Assembly: GCA_022361395.1 (NCBI GenBank)
Contig: JAKSAX010000424.1
Location: 1 to 37,731, forward strand
Direction: 5' to 3'
Length of the DNA: 37,731 nucleotides
Origin: Desulfobacterales bacterium
Lineage (GTDB): Bacteria; Desulfobacterota; Desulfobacteria; Desulfobacterales; Desulfobacteraceae
The notes beneath the pieces are model-generated. The model saw only the letters and a program-made list of their open reading frames with translations, was not told the DNA's origin and did not search any database. Both the position numbers and the translations under genes were made by a program. Of the stretch, positions 6,641 through 15,008 are shown piece after piece. Numbering within the stretch: position 1 is the stretch's first letter; every line of letters starts with the position of its first letter.

Positions 6641-8229
6641 TATTGGTTATAGCGCAGCTTGTTCTCTTCTTCAATAAGCTTCATGGTTTCAGCAGAACCG
6701 CCTGTTTTTATCCAGAGATGTTCGGGCCTTGCCAGAAGCGCTTTTATGTGTTTACGGTATTTTTCACCTTTGCCTGCATGGTCGGCCAGTTCCTGGACCT
6801 CAGGCAGAAATTCCTGGTAGAAATTTCTGGAGATCTCGTACATGCCGTGCCAATGGGTATAATCCGGTGCAAACATGGCTGCAGCCATTCTGGCCCTGCG
6901 GCCTTCATGATGCCAGATTTCAAACCAGGTGTAACCGATCTTGTGCTGGAACCCGGAGTTTTTCCAGATACCGTCTTTTTTCAGCATCTTAACCAGTTCG
7001 AGCCCGGGTTTGGCAAACTTGTCATTGTAAAGATTGACAAGGTCGTCGAGCTGTTTGTAAAAGTCCCTGACCTGGTTGACCCCATGGCAGGACTTACAGA
7101 CCTCCTGCATATTTTCACGGCGCTGTTTCCAGGTCACTACACTTGCGATGGTCTTTTCTTCAATGACTTTTTTCAGCTTGTCACCCTCACGGACATAGGA
7201 TTTTTTCTTGGCCTTCTGTCCTGCGCGGGGAGGCTGTTCACCGGTGATATCGGTAACCGAGCCGTCGGTAAAGGTCACCCGGTTCAACTTGGAAGAAACA
7301 GGGGCCCGCAGGTTCCAGGAAATTCTGTCACCCACGTTATGGCTGTTTTTGGCCACTGAGCCGTTAAGCTTGATAAAAGAACCCATGTGACAGGTGGAAC
7401 AGGTGGGTGCGGTGTGATAATCATCACCCAGGACCCAGGACCCGTCCTTGTAAATATTCATACCGTTGGGCTGGTTGCCCTTTTCAGCGGTGAAGAATGC
7501 AATACCGTGTTTGGATTCTTCGTAGATCTCTTTCTGGGGATGGTCCGGCCCCAGATGGCATTTACCGCAGTTCTCAGGCTGACGCGCCCTGGATGCGGAA
7601 AAATCATGTTTGGAATGGCAGGCATTACAAACACCTTTGGTGCCGTCGGGGTTGATCCGGCCGATACCGGAGTTGGGCCAGGTATTGTGATCCATCTGCG
7701 GTGCATCGGTTTTTGACCGTAACAATTTACCGTCCTTGTCCCTCTTCGGGGCAACCACGGAACCGTGACACTGCCAGCAGCCGCTTGCCATATTGGCTTT
7801 GTTGTTGGGCATGCCGCCGACAACTTCGGCCAGCATATTGTCAAGGGATGCCATGATCTCACCGGCTGTGGCATGGTGGGAAATCGCCATTTCCTTAGCC
7901 TCGGGTTCATGACATTTTGCACAGTCATTGGGAGAAAGGATGGCCTTTATAAAGGCGCCCTCATGCTGATATCCCATTTCATCACCCTTTTCCGCCGCAT
8001 GACAGGTAAAACAGCCGACCTGTCCTTCCTTGGCTGCTGCATGGGCTGAATTCTCCCACTGCAGGACCAGGGATTTATTTTCTTTTAAATGGCAGGTGAT
8101 GCATTTTTTGTTCATTTCCTGATTCTTGGGGTCTTTGACGTCAAAGGAGGCCTTGGTCAATGCCAGTGCCGTGCCTGTTGTCAGGAGCCCAAAAATAATC
8201 ATTACCAATAATGACCTTAGAACAGTCAT
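6640..8229 (-). CDS. Octahaem cytochrome c of the hydroxylamine oxidoreductase (HAO) family
   Basis: A 529-residue exported protein with eight CxxCH haem sites in order: CITCH, CFTCH, CAKCH, CWQCH, CNACH, CGKCH, CSTCH and CKSCH. The C-terminal part carries WHHEGRRARMAAAMFAPDY and THWHGMYE, strongly HAO-like. Classical HAO oxidises hydroxylamine in the periplasm; relatives in non-nitrifiers run in the reductive direction on nitrite or other N-oxides. Here it follows a quinol-linked NrfCD-type module, which favours reduction. Residues 6-24 are the signal peptide. The frame extends to a TTG at 8244, but that TTG is in the ribosome-binding site (GGAGGG), so the ATG at 8229 is the start. Whether the P460 cross-linking tyrosine is present needs an alignment. 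Confidence 0.9.
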   Translation of the reverse strand: MTVLRSLLVMIIFGLLTTGTALALTKASFDVKDPKNQEMNKKCITCHLKENKSLVLQWENSAHAAAKEGQVGCFTCHAAEKGDEMGYQHEGAFIKAILSPNDCAKCHEPEAKEMAISHHATAGEIMASLDNMLAEVVGGMPNNKANMASGCWQCHGSVVAPKRDKDGKLLRSKTDAPQMDHNTWPNSGIGRINPDGTKGVCNACHSKHDFSASRARQPENCGKCHLGPDHPQKEIYEESKHGIAFFTAEKGNQPNGMNIYKDGSWVLGDDYHTAPTCSTCHMGSFIKLNGSVAKNSHNVGDRISWNLRAPVSSKLNRVTFTDGSVTDITGEQPPRAGQKAKKKSYVREGDKLKKVIEEKTIASVVTWKQRRENMQEVCKSCHGVNQVRDFYKQLDDLVNLYNDKFAKPGLELVKMLKKDGIWKNSGFQHKIGYTWFEIWHHEGRRARMAAAMFAPDYTHWHGMYEISRNFYQEFLPEVQELADHAGKGEKYRKHIKALLARPEHLWIKTGGSAETMKLIEEENKLRYNQ

Positions 8230-8231
8230 AT

Positions 8232-8330
8232 TCAAACCCTCCAATAAGTTTAAATTTACGACAGCCGGGCCTTGCCATGTACCGGCTGCTTACGCCTTTC
8301 GCCCTGCATCACCTCCTTTCAGCATCTCTT
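8232..8330 (-). other. Intercistronic segment with hairpin and possible 17-codon ORF
   Basis: The 138-bp gap between the NrfD-like and HAO-like genes contains an AAAGGAGGTG sequence, closely followed by an ATG that opens a 17-codon frame beginning MQGERRKQPVHGK and ending at a TAA. The spacing of two bases is too tight for efficient initiation. The arms CAGCCGG (8263-8269) and CCGGCTG (8283-8289) form a hairpin inside it. It may be a processing or translation-control site; coding is doubtful. Confidence 0.3.
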
Positions 8331-8367
8331 TCTTTTTATGGTATTCATCTACGTCTTATTAAAAAAA

Positions 8368-9573
8368 TCAGGTTTCGCTTTCCCCTGCCCAGAAGGGAAA
8401 GATTTTGCCCAGGACCCAGAGAATGATAAAGGGAATGGACATGACAATGATCACGGCGAGAATGCCCTCCTTGTCAAACCATTCCGGATGGAACTCGGTA
8501 TACCCCCGGGCGCTTTTACTCATGAGCTGCCCGCCGATGACCACGTTCCAGCGCATGATCAGGACCTGGAGCAAAAGGATGGCCGAGGTGGTGGCTGCCA
8601 GGAAATTATAGAAAAATTCATCCAGCCGCATCAGGCCCATGATACCCAAAAGAACCAGGGGAATCACGGAGCAGATCTTAACCTGCCAGAGCCAGAAGGA
8701 CGAGGCCAGCGGGCCGTTGAGCAGCCCTTCAACCATGTGGTGGTATCCGGACTTGAGATAGGAGTGGGAAAAAACCTCAAGCATTTCAAAGGAAAAGGCC
8801 AGTATAAAAAACAGGGTCAATGTCTTGGCCATGGTTACGATGCAGTCATGGTCGATGGAGCGGCCTTTAAACTTCCGTATCAGGATATAGGCCAGGATGA
8901 TGGCGGATATCCCGGACACACAGGCGGAGAACAGAAAAATCACCGGCATGAGCGGTGTGGACCAGGTGGGATTGGCCTTTACCCCACCGAAGATAAATCC
9001 CACATAGCCGTGAAGCACAACAGCAATGGGAATGCCGATGCCCACGAGGAATTTGATGATCTTCCTGTCCAGGCGCATGGCCTCGTCGGACAGGTCAATG
9101 CTGTCAAAGGTGATCACCCGGTAAAGCACCTGGAGCCAGCCCTTTGAGGTGGCCCGCAGTTCCACCAGCACCGGCCTGTAGACAAAGAGAACAATAAAAA
9201 CCAGGACCCCCATGGACACGGCAAAGATATAGCCGAATCCGGCCATGGCCGACGAGGGGCTGGGGGTGAGCAACATGTTCAGGTTCCGTTCCGGCCGTGT
9301 TAAATGAAGCAGCAGCGGCAGGGTTGCACAGCTCAGGAATGCCAGGGCAAAAAGCAGGGAAAACCTTGCCACTGGCCTAAGGCTTTTCACATCAAACAGA
9401 TAGTACAGGGCAGCAATGATAAATGCCCCGTCCACCAGCCCTGTAATATAGGGATAAAGCACGATCATCATGGACCAGTGCACATGAAGGTCATTGGGAA
9501 ACACATAGTTGGAGACAAGCATGGTGGCTGACCCGATGCTGTCCCCTGCCGCCGAAGCCATTGCGTTATTCAT
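8368..9573 (-). CDS. nrfD: NrfD/PsrC-type integral membrane quinol subunit
   Basis: A 401-residue polytopic membrane protein with about ten hydrophobic helices, including YPYITGLVDGAFIIAALYYL, LFALAFLSCATLPLLLHLTR and LLGIMGLMRLDEFFYNFLA. The RPERNLNMLLTPSPSSAMAG loop after the third helix and the paired-helix pattern fit the NrfD/PsrC (polysulfide reductase membrane subunit) family, which binds menaquinol without haem. It should take electrons from the quinol pool and pass them to the Fe-S partner encoded just upstream. Its ATG overlaps that gene's stop by one base (TGATG), a sign of tight coupling. Confidence 0.92.
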   Translation of the reverse strand: MNNAMASAAGDSIGSATMLVSNYVFPNDLHVHWSMMIVLYPYITGLVDGAFIIAALYYLFDVKSLRPVARFSLLFALAFLSCATLPLLLHLTRPERNLNMLLTPSPSSAMAGFGYIFAVSMGVLVFIVLFVYRPVLVELRATSKGWLQVLYRVITFDSIDLSDEAMRLDRKIIKFLVGIGIPIAVVLHGYVGFIFGGVKANPTWSTPLMPVIFLFSACVSGISAIILAYILIRKFKGRSIDHDCIVTMAKTLTLFFILAFSFEMLEVFSHSYLKSGYHHMVEGLLNGPLASSFWLWQVKICSVIPLVLLGIMGLMRLDEFFYNFLAATTSAILLLQVLIMRWNVVIGGQLMSKSARGYTEFHPEWFDKEGILAVIIVMSIPFIILWVLGKIFPFWAGESET

Positions 9574-10409
9574 CAGACCACCTCCCTTCTTGCGCCTTTA
9601 TAGTACAGGGCAGGCCAGGTACCCATATCTTTTCTCAGTACGGTAAGCACGCCGGGCCCTTTGAGAATTTTATACACCTCGGAGTTTTTATCTTTAAGAC
9701 TGCCGAATTTACGCGACCCTGTGGGACAGACATCCACACAGGCCGGAAGCAGGCCCTTGCGTACCCTGTGGTAGCACCAGGTACACTTATCAGCCACACG
9801 GGATACCGGGTTCAGAAACCTTACCGAATAGGGACAGGCCTGGAGGCAATAGGCACATCCCACACACCGTTTTTTATCCACCAGGACAAACCCGTCCGGC
9901 GAGGTAAAGGTGGCGCCCACCGGACAGACCTGGACACAGGGGGCCTCTTTGCACATGTTGCAGAGCTTGGGCACGAAAAAGGTATCTCTTATCTCTTCCT
10001 TTATATCCGATCTCGGGGTCTGGTAACCGTCCAGTCCGCCGTTGGGCGCATCCACGTAGACCTGATCCGAATACCCCTTGACATAGCGTTCCACCCAGGT
10101 CCTGTAATTGCCGTCCGGTACGTTATACTCCCGCTTATCCGCCACACAGCATGAACCGCAGCCGATACACCGGGTAATATCCACGATAAAGGCAAAATCC
10201 TGATCCATGATGTCATACTCCCGGTTCCGGATGCCGGGCATCTGTTCCGGCGGCAGGTAAGCATCCGGCGGTTCAAGTACTTTTGATGACCCGGAAGATC
10301 CCGCACTCATGGGAAAGACCAGATAAAGGGAACCGGCAATGGTGCCGTTTAAAACCTTTTTCAAAAAGGACCGTTTTTTCATATCCGGTGTCGGCGGTTT
10401 CATCTTCAT
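9573..10409 (-). CDS. NrfC-type four-cluster Fe-S electron transfer subunit
   Basis: A 278-residue ferredoxin-like subunit with four cysteine groups: CIGCGSC, CNMCKEAPCVQVCP, CVGCAYCLQACP and CTWCYHRVRKGLLPACVDVCP. These would hold up to four [4Fe-4S] clusters, as in NrfC, PsrB and DsrO. The N-terminus KKRSFLKKVLNG followed by a hydrophobic stretch looks like a Tat signal with KR in place of RR, which would put it in the periplasm beside the cytochromes. The frame runs further upstream, but the ATG at 10407-10409 follows GGAGAAG and overlaps the previous stop (ATGA), so I use it. Confidence 0.92.
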   Translation of the reverse strand: MKMKPPTPDMKKRSFLKKVLNGTIAGSLYLVFPMSAGSSGSSKVLEPPDAYLPPEQMPGIRNREYDIMDQDFAFIVDITRCIGCGSCCVADKREYNVPDGNYRTWVERYVKGYSDQVYVDAPNGGLDGYQTPRSDIKEEIRDTFFVPKLCNMCKEAPCVQVCPVGATFTSPDGFVLVDKKRCVGCAYCLQACPYSVRFLNPVSRVADKCTWCYHRVRKGLLPACVDVCPTGSRKFGSLKDKNSEVYKILKGPGVLTVLRKDMGTWPALYYKGARREVV

Positions 10410-10942
10410 AGCGTCTTCTCCGTCAACCCTGTGATCTGTTTGGCCCGGTTGATATACTTTAACGGGGCATGGACATGGTGACATTGGTTGCAATTGTGAG
10501 TCAGCTTGACATGCTGGGTTTTCAAATGGTCAGGCATGGCAACTGTTTTAATCACCTGTTCCGGTCTGGCCTTGATTTCCGTATTGTGGCAGCGCAGACA
10601 GAGGGTGTTGATCTCTTTACCGGTTTTCACCGGCAGCGTACCTATTTTCTTATTGTTTCCCACATGATCTGCATAGGGGCCGTGACAGAACTCACAGGAT
10701 ATGGTCTGATGAAGACCGGCCTTGTGGACCTTTGCCTCATAGGCATGGCAGGAATAGCAGGAAACATTGGTACCGTGACGGACAGGAAGCACTGTCTCTT
10801 CCTGAATGGCATCTGCCCGGTAGGGCCCGTAAACCCCAAAAGATTCAGGCACCAGCAGTCCTTTAAGCAACAGACCGCTGCCGCCCATAATGCAGAGCCC
10901 TACAACCAGAACCACCAGACGCATCTTGTAGCTAAGACCCAA
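10406..10942 (-). CDS. Membrane-anchored tetrahaem cytochrome c
   Basis: About 178 residues with one N-terminal membrane anchor (RLVVLVVGLCIMGGSGLLL) and four CxxCH sites: CYSCH, CEFCH, CLRCH and CNQCH (followed by HVHAP). It lies first in the operon and should carry electrons between the quinol-oxidising NrfCD pair and the octahaem enzyme in the periplasm. It is not an obvious NrfH/NapC by spacing. Start choice: a GTG at 10948 lies inside the GGGAGG ribosome-binding site, so the TTG at 10942 (five bases from it) or ATG at 10924 is more likely. Confidence 0.85.
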   Translation of the reverse strand: MGLSYKMRLVVLVVGLCIMGGSGLLLKGLLVPESFGVYGPYRADAIQEETVLPVRHGTNVSCYSCHAYEAKVHKAGLHQTISCEFCHGPYADHVGNNKKIGTLPVKTGKEINTLCLRCHNTEIKARPEQVIKTVAMPDHLKTQHVKLTHNCNQCHHVHAPLKYINRAKQITGLTEKTL

Positions 10943-11233
10943 AAGCACCTCCCTCTTTTCCTAGGCCCGGATAAGCTGAGCAGGCCCGAAGATATGGAAC
11001 TTACAAATTAATTAACTCGTTTTTTATACGCAAAAGACGATTTTCGCATCAAGGAACGATTCTGTAACAATTGCAACATTATCATTACATCCGGGTTACG
11101 GCAAGAAAAAATCGAGATATTTCAGATCATTAATAGTAAAGCCTACCGGCCAGGTGCTGACTTAGGATTTGACCTGTAACACGGTTTTGGTCCATACTGA
11201 ACGGAAAACAGATCAGCAACCCAAGGAGGTGTC
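10943..11233. promoter_or_regulatory. Divergent promoter region between the HAO operon and metF
   Basis: A 291-bp AT-rich divergent gap that must hold the promoter of the respiratory operon (minus) and of metF (plus). TGTAACAATTGCAACA (11063-11078) is an imperfect palindrome built on CAATTG with TGT/ACA ends, and lies about 120 bp upstream of the cytochrome start; an Fnr/Crp-family site is possible but unproven. No clear -10/-35 pair could be assigned. Confidence 0.35.
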
Positions 11234-12052
11234 ATGTCATTTCTTTTATCTGATCCGGAGACATTTAAAATCACGTTGGAAGTCGTCCCCCCGGCCGGCC
11301 ATGATACCGGCCCCCTTATGGAAAAAATCACCCCTGTTTCACAACTGGGATTTGACGGATTCTCTGTGGCCTCCAATCCGGTTGCCAATCCAAGGATGTC
11401 TGCCATGGCCTTTTCCAATCTGATCCGGCAAAAAGCAGGAAAACCCGTCATTCTCCATTTCACGGTCCGGGATCACAACCGGCTCGGCCTCCAGGCCGAA
11501 CTCTGGGGAGCCAGGGCATTGGGGATTGATACGGTTATCGCCGTTACAGGAGACCCTTCCGCCCGAACCGGTGACAGGCCGGCCTCAACGGTAAACGACC
11601 TGAATGTCTGTGAACTGATTGCCATGGCCAGGGAATCGGGTCTGACCACGGGCGCGGTGCTGGACTACAGACCGGAGGTTGACGGCCTTGACCATGAGAT
11701 CAGGCGGGTTGAAAAAAAGGCTGAGGCCGGGTGCCAGTTCATCGTGACCCAGCCGGTCTATGACCCTGACACGGCCCGGAGAATCAGCCGGGGACTTGCC
11801 CACATCCGGATACCGGTTATCATGGGAATCCTCCCCCTGCTCACTGCCAGGCATGCTGTATTTCTCCACACAAAGGTGGCAGGCATTGCCGTTCCAGATA
11901 CCCTCCGGCGGGAAATGGCAAACAGCCCCGCCCCACTGGAGGCCGGAATCAGAAACAGCCGCGAGATGCTTGATCTGGCACGGGAAATGTACACGGGAGC
12001 CTGCCTTATGCCTCCCTTTGACAGGTTTGACATTCTTGGCGAAATCCTTTAA
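11234..12052 (+). CDS. metF: Methylenetetrahydrofolate reductase (MetF family)
   Basis: A 272-residue TIM-barrel protein that interconverts methylene- and methyl-tetrahydrofolate, used for methionine synthesis and, in many sulfate reducers, the Wood-Ljungdahl methyl branch. Family features are TLEVVPPAG near the N-terminus (containing the catalytic glutamate), PVILHFTVRDHNRLGLQAEL, VIAVTGDPSARTGD, GCQFIVTQPVYD and PVIMGILPLLTARHA. It is slightly short, typical of the MetF-like forms that may work with a partner subunit, but no MetV-like gene is adjacent. The start has a full AAGGAGGTG. Confidence 0.9.
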   Translation: MSFLLSDPETFKITLEVVPPAGHDTGPLMEKITPVSQLGFDGFSVASNPVANPRMSAMAFSNLIRQKAGKPVILHFTVRDHNRLGLQAELWGARALGIDTVIAVTGDPSARTGDRPASTVNDLNVCELIAMARESGLTTGAVLDYRPEVDGLDHEIRRVEKKAEAGCQFIVTQPVYDPDTARRISRGLAHIRIPVIMGILPLLTARHAVFLHTKVAGIAVPDTLRREMANSPAPLEAGIRNSREMLDLAREMYTGACLMPPFDRFDILGEIL

Positions 12053-12116
12053 AGTGGCGGCCATCTGAATTTGGAAGGGAAAAGTTATCAACTTATGGTA
12101 CTCAAAGGTTCGATAG

Positions 12117-13031
12117 GTGTCCGAATATTTTAGAGTCAGGCAGTCACAGGTCCAGTTTTTCAAAACCGTTCCGCTTTACTACCAGTCAAATGACGGCGAA
12201 TTTATCCTTTATAAAAAGACAGGCAAGGAACTGGGATCGGAACGAACCGACCAGACCCGTTATCCTCAGCTGTACTTTGACGGCAGGGATAAGGAAAAGG
12301 CCCTTAAGGAACTGACAAAGGGCCTGAACATCGAATTTGCAAAACAGGTGGCCGAAGGCGGACTTGTCCAGATTAAAAAAGCGCTGGGAAATATAGTCCG
12401 GGAAGCCCTTACCCCCGGCCAGGCAAGTGTTATGCTGGCCTTGCCGGAAACCATTGACATCCTGTTTAAAAATCTTGACCGCGATCATTCCACCATGGAT
12501 TACCTGTCAAAAATATCATCTGCATCCGATATGGTAATTGAGCACACGGTGAATGTGACGGCACTGACCCTCCAGTATTGTTTCAGGATGGGTCTGCCGG
12601 ACAAGGAAGCCTCAAACCTGGCCCTTTGCGCCCTGCTCCATGACGTGGGTACCTCAACCCTGGATGCAAGCCTCCTTGAAACGAAAAAAAGGCTGACCGA
12701 TAAGCAGTTCAAGCAATACCAGGCCCATTCGGAAGCCGGCCACGATATGATTATTCTAAACTCGGATTTTAATATTGCCGTGGCCAATGTTGCCCTGGAG
12801 CACCACGAACGCCTGGATAAAAGCGGGTATCCCAACGGTACAAACATCCTCTGCCGGGAGAGCCAGCTCATCGGATTTATTGACTGCTATGAGGCCCTTA
12901 CCTACCATGAAAAAGCTTTCAGAAAGGCAAAAAAGCCCTTTGACACCCTGAAACTGATTAAAAATGAAGTGATTGCAGGAAAATTTTCGCCCCGGATTTT
13001 TAAGGAATTCACGTCCTGCCTGATTCGTTGA
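12117..13031 (+). CDS. HD-GYP-type phosphohydrolase, partly degenerate
   Basis: A 304-residue soluble protein. The HD-GYP domain (about 130-300) contains LLHDVG with H175/D176 and HHERLDKSGYPNG starting at H229. The family binds two or three metals and usually hydrolyses cyclic di-GMP. The usual HDxGK reads HDVGT, so the lysine is missing, while the GYP part is intact. The N-terminal 110 residues match no domain I recognise. A TAG lies directly before the GTG at 12117, so no longer start is possible; AAAGG is eight to nine bases upstream. It may be an active phosphodiesterase or a c-di-GMP receptor. Confidence 0.82.
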   Translation: MSEYFRVRQSQVQFFKTVPLYYQSNDGEFILYKKTGKELGSERTDQTRYPQLYFDGRDKEKALKELTKGLNIEFAKQVAEGGLVQIKKALGNIVREALTPGQASVMLALPETIDILFKNLDRDHSTMDYLSKISSASDMVIEHTVNVTALTLQYCFRMGLPDKEASNLALCALLHDVGTSTLDASLLETKKRLTDKQFKQYQAHSEAGHDMIILNSDFNIAVANVALEHHERLDKSGYPNGTNILCRESQLIGFIDCYEALTYHEKAFRKAKKPFDTLKLIKNEVIAGKFSPRIFKEFTSCLIR

Positions 13032-13043
13032 GATTTCCGGGTA

Positions 13044-13433
13044 TCAGGATATGTTTACTACCCGTTTGACTTCCCTGACAAACTGCTCTTCTGTCACCGG
13101 TTTTACGATATAGGCGTCAGCGCCAAGCGCCAGGGCCTGGTTCATGGTCTTCTGAACCGCCTCCACCGTGAGCATGATAAAATGAATATCCCGGCATCCG
13201 GGGTCTGCCTTAACACGTTTCAGGAATTCCATGCCGTCCATCACAGGCATATTCAGATCTGAAATGATGATATCCAGGGGTTGAAACCGTGCAAGTTCAA
13301 GTGCGGACTGACCGTTTTCCGCCTCTGCAATCCTGGTGACCCCCTTGTTTTGTAAAAATTGCCGGACAATCCGGCGCATGGACCTGCTGTCATCCACTAT
13401 TAGAAACCGAAGTGCTGCAAATTGATCTGTCAT
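13044..13433 (-). CDS. Single-domain CheY-like response regulator
   Basis: A 129-residue receiver with all key residues: acidic pair D14/D15, phospho-acceptor D59 in IIISDLNMP, T89 in IMLTVEA and K111 in YIVKPVT. There is no output domain, so it works by protein contact. The AENGQSALELA helix and RRIVRQFL pattern are CheY-like. Its ATG overlaps the stop of the Nudix gene (ATGA), making it the third member of a coupled M48 / Nudix / receiver cassette. It converges with the HD-GYP gene with only 12 bp between their stops. Confidence 0.92.
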   Translation of the reverse strand: MTDQFAALRFLIVDDSRSMRRIVRQFLQNKGVTRIAEAENGQSALELARFQPLDIIISDLNMPVMDGMEFLKRVKADPGCRDIHFIMLTVEAVQKTMNQALALGADAYIVKPVTEEQFVREVKRVVNIS

Positions 13434-14011
13434 GAGTTCTCCTTGGGCGGCTTAAAGATAAGGTCCTTTATGTCAAAGGGGAATGCCCCGTTATTCGCGC
13501 CCTGTCCGTTATTACTTCCCCTGTCCCTGAAAAAATCAACCAGGGTCTGGCGGATCACCTCAAAAGCAATCTCATCCCAGGGAATCTCATCCTCAGAAAA
13601 AAGACAGACCTCCGTACTTTCGCTGGTCGGTCCGAAATCGTTTGTCAGCAGCTCCGCCCTGAACATCAGATAAATCTGATCCACAAAAAGGATATTGAAC
13701 ATCCTGTAGGGCCCAAGAAGCTTGACCCTGGCACGGGTCTCTTCCAGGGTCTCCCTTACAGCCCCGTCCTGAACCGACTCCCGGTTTTCAAGATACCCCG
13801 CCGGCAGGGTCCATTTCCCCTTTCTGGGTTCGATATTTCTGCGGCACATCAGAATCTTGTTCCCGGACACGGGAATGGTGCCGACAACCATTTTGGGATT
13901 TTCATAGTGGACATGATCGCAAAGGCCGCACACGGCCCTGATATGATCATCATCCTCCGGGATCTTTTGCTCCATGGTACTGCCGCATTGACTGCAGAAT
14001 TTAATACTCAT
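13430..14011 (-). CDS. Zinc-ribbon Nudix hydrolase
   Basis: A 193-residue protein with an N-terminal zinc ribbon (C6/C9 in CSQCG, C28/C31 in CGLC) followed by HYENPKMVVG and a Nudix box near 72-94 (AGYLENRES, GAVRETLEETRARV). This layout occurs in NADH pyrophosphatase-like and NUDT14-like families that cleave nucleoside diphosphate compounds. The box ends EETRA where EExG is usual, so the glycine is absent. The substrate is unknown. It is coupled by 4-base overlaps both to the protease gene upstream and to the receiver gene downstream. Confidence 0.9.
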   Translation of the reverse strand: MSIKFCSQCGSTMEQKIPEDDDHIRAVCGLCDHVHYENPKMVVGTIPVSGNKILMCRRNIEPRKGKWTLPAGYLENRESVQDGAVRETLEETRARVKLLGPYRMFNILFVDQIYLMFRAELLTNDFGPTSESTEVCLFSEDEIPWDEIAFEVIRQTLVDFFRDRGSNNGQGANNGAFPFDIKDLIFKPPKENS

Positions 14012-14862
14012 TTATTTTCACTTTCATTATTTGAAAAGATATCCCTCAGTTTATTTTCAACCCATTCATACCAGGATATTCCCTTTGCCGCCAGGGAATC
14101 AGGAAGAGAGCCCTCTTTTTCATCCCGGTTCTTTTCAGACCGCCTGATCCGTTCCGATCGCTTATCCGGGGCAGGATGGCTTGATAACAGGGAGTGGCTG
14201 TTTGAAGCCCTTGCCAGTTTTTCCAGGGCACCTGCCGCTGTTCCTGCCGGGTCAGGGAACCGGTTCAACTTCAAAAACGCCACACCATAGTCATCGGCCG
14301 CCTGCTCTTCCTGCTGTGAGAACCGGGCATTGGCCAGCGCCTGAACAAAAGCCCCCAGGGCAGAGCCTGCAATCTGGCCTGCAGTATTCTCCTGTGAGGC
14401 AATTCCTTTTCTCAGGGCTGAGGCAGCATAGGCCATGATCAGTTTCTTTTTAGTATGGTTTTCAGCCACATGTCCCATTTCATGACCGATGACAAACAGC
14501 AGTTCCCCGTCATCCATCCGGTCCATCAGGCCGCTGTATATCCGTATGGTGCCGTCGGCCATGGCAAAGGCGTTGATCTGGTCGGCAAGATATACCTTAA
14601 TATTATATTGGATATCCCCATTGGTACGGATCCCCTGTATCAGGCGCTCCAAACGCCGGCCATAATGTGATCCCGGGCCGGCAATCCTGTGCTGCCTGTC
14701 GGCCTCGCCTGCTGCCTGCCTGGCCAGAATCCGGACATCCCCGTCACTCAAGGTGACCGCTCTGACTGCGTCAATCCCCGCTTCCGTGGCGAGCCGCACA
14801 TTGGTATCCTCACATCCGGTGAGCAGAAAAAAAAGAATAAAAAGCCCTGAAAGTCGTTTCAT
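14008..14862 (-). CDS. M48-family metalloprotease lipoprotein
   Basis: A 284-residue lipoprotein with lipobox LTGC (C17) after a short hydrophobic segment, so it should be anchored in the periplasm. The zinc site is HEMGH at 127-131 with the downstream EEQAADDYG (near E186) supplying the third ligand, as in LoiP/BepA-type M48 peptidases that act in outer-membrane quality control. SSHPAPDKRSERI near the C-terminus is also a family feature. There are no TPR repeats. It is the first gene of the M48 / Nudix / CheY cassette. Confidence 0.92.
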   Translation of the reverse strand: MKRLSGLFILFFLLTGCEDTNVRLATEAGIDAVRAVTLSDGDVRILARQAAGEADRQHRIAGPGSHYGRRLERLIQGIRTNGDIQYNIKVYLADQINAFAMADGTIRIYSGLMDRMDDGELLFVIGHEMGHVAENHTKKKLIMAYAASALRKGIASQENTAGQIAGSALGAFVQALANARFSQQEEQAADDYGVAFLKLNRFPDPAGTAAGALEKLARASNSHSLLSSHPAPDKRSERIRRSEKNRDEKEGSLPDSLAAKGISWYEWVENKLRDIFSNNESENK

Positions 14863-14940
14863 ACCTCAACCCATATCGCAAAACCCCGGCACAGACAAGA
14901 GCAAAGCAAAAGTGCTCCATGACTTTTTCACCTGTGAGGA

Positions 14941-14969
14941 TTGCCTATCTATGCGGATTATAGTATCTT
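14941..14969 (+). promoter_or_regulatory. Candidate sigma-70 promoter for the single-domain receiver
   Basis: TTGCCT (14941-14946) and TATCTT (14964-14969) are spaced by 17 bases, 40 bp upstream of the receiver start. The match is moderate. It may also drive the DUF342 gene downstream. Confidence 0.4.
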
Positions 14970-15008
14970 AATCCATTACACCCGGAAGGAATACTGCGGA
15001 GAAAACAG

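Noticed and set aside
8232-8330. 17-codon frame after AAAGGAGGTG as a true gene
   Set aside because: The ribosome-binding site is only two bases from the ATG and the frame overlaps a hairpin; kept only as an intercistronic note.
7765-9147. Long plus-strand open frames opposite the HAO-like and NrfD-like genes
   Set aside because: They are shadows of strongly supported minus-strand genes and contain no domain pattern.
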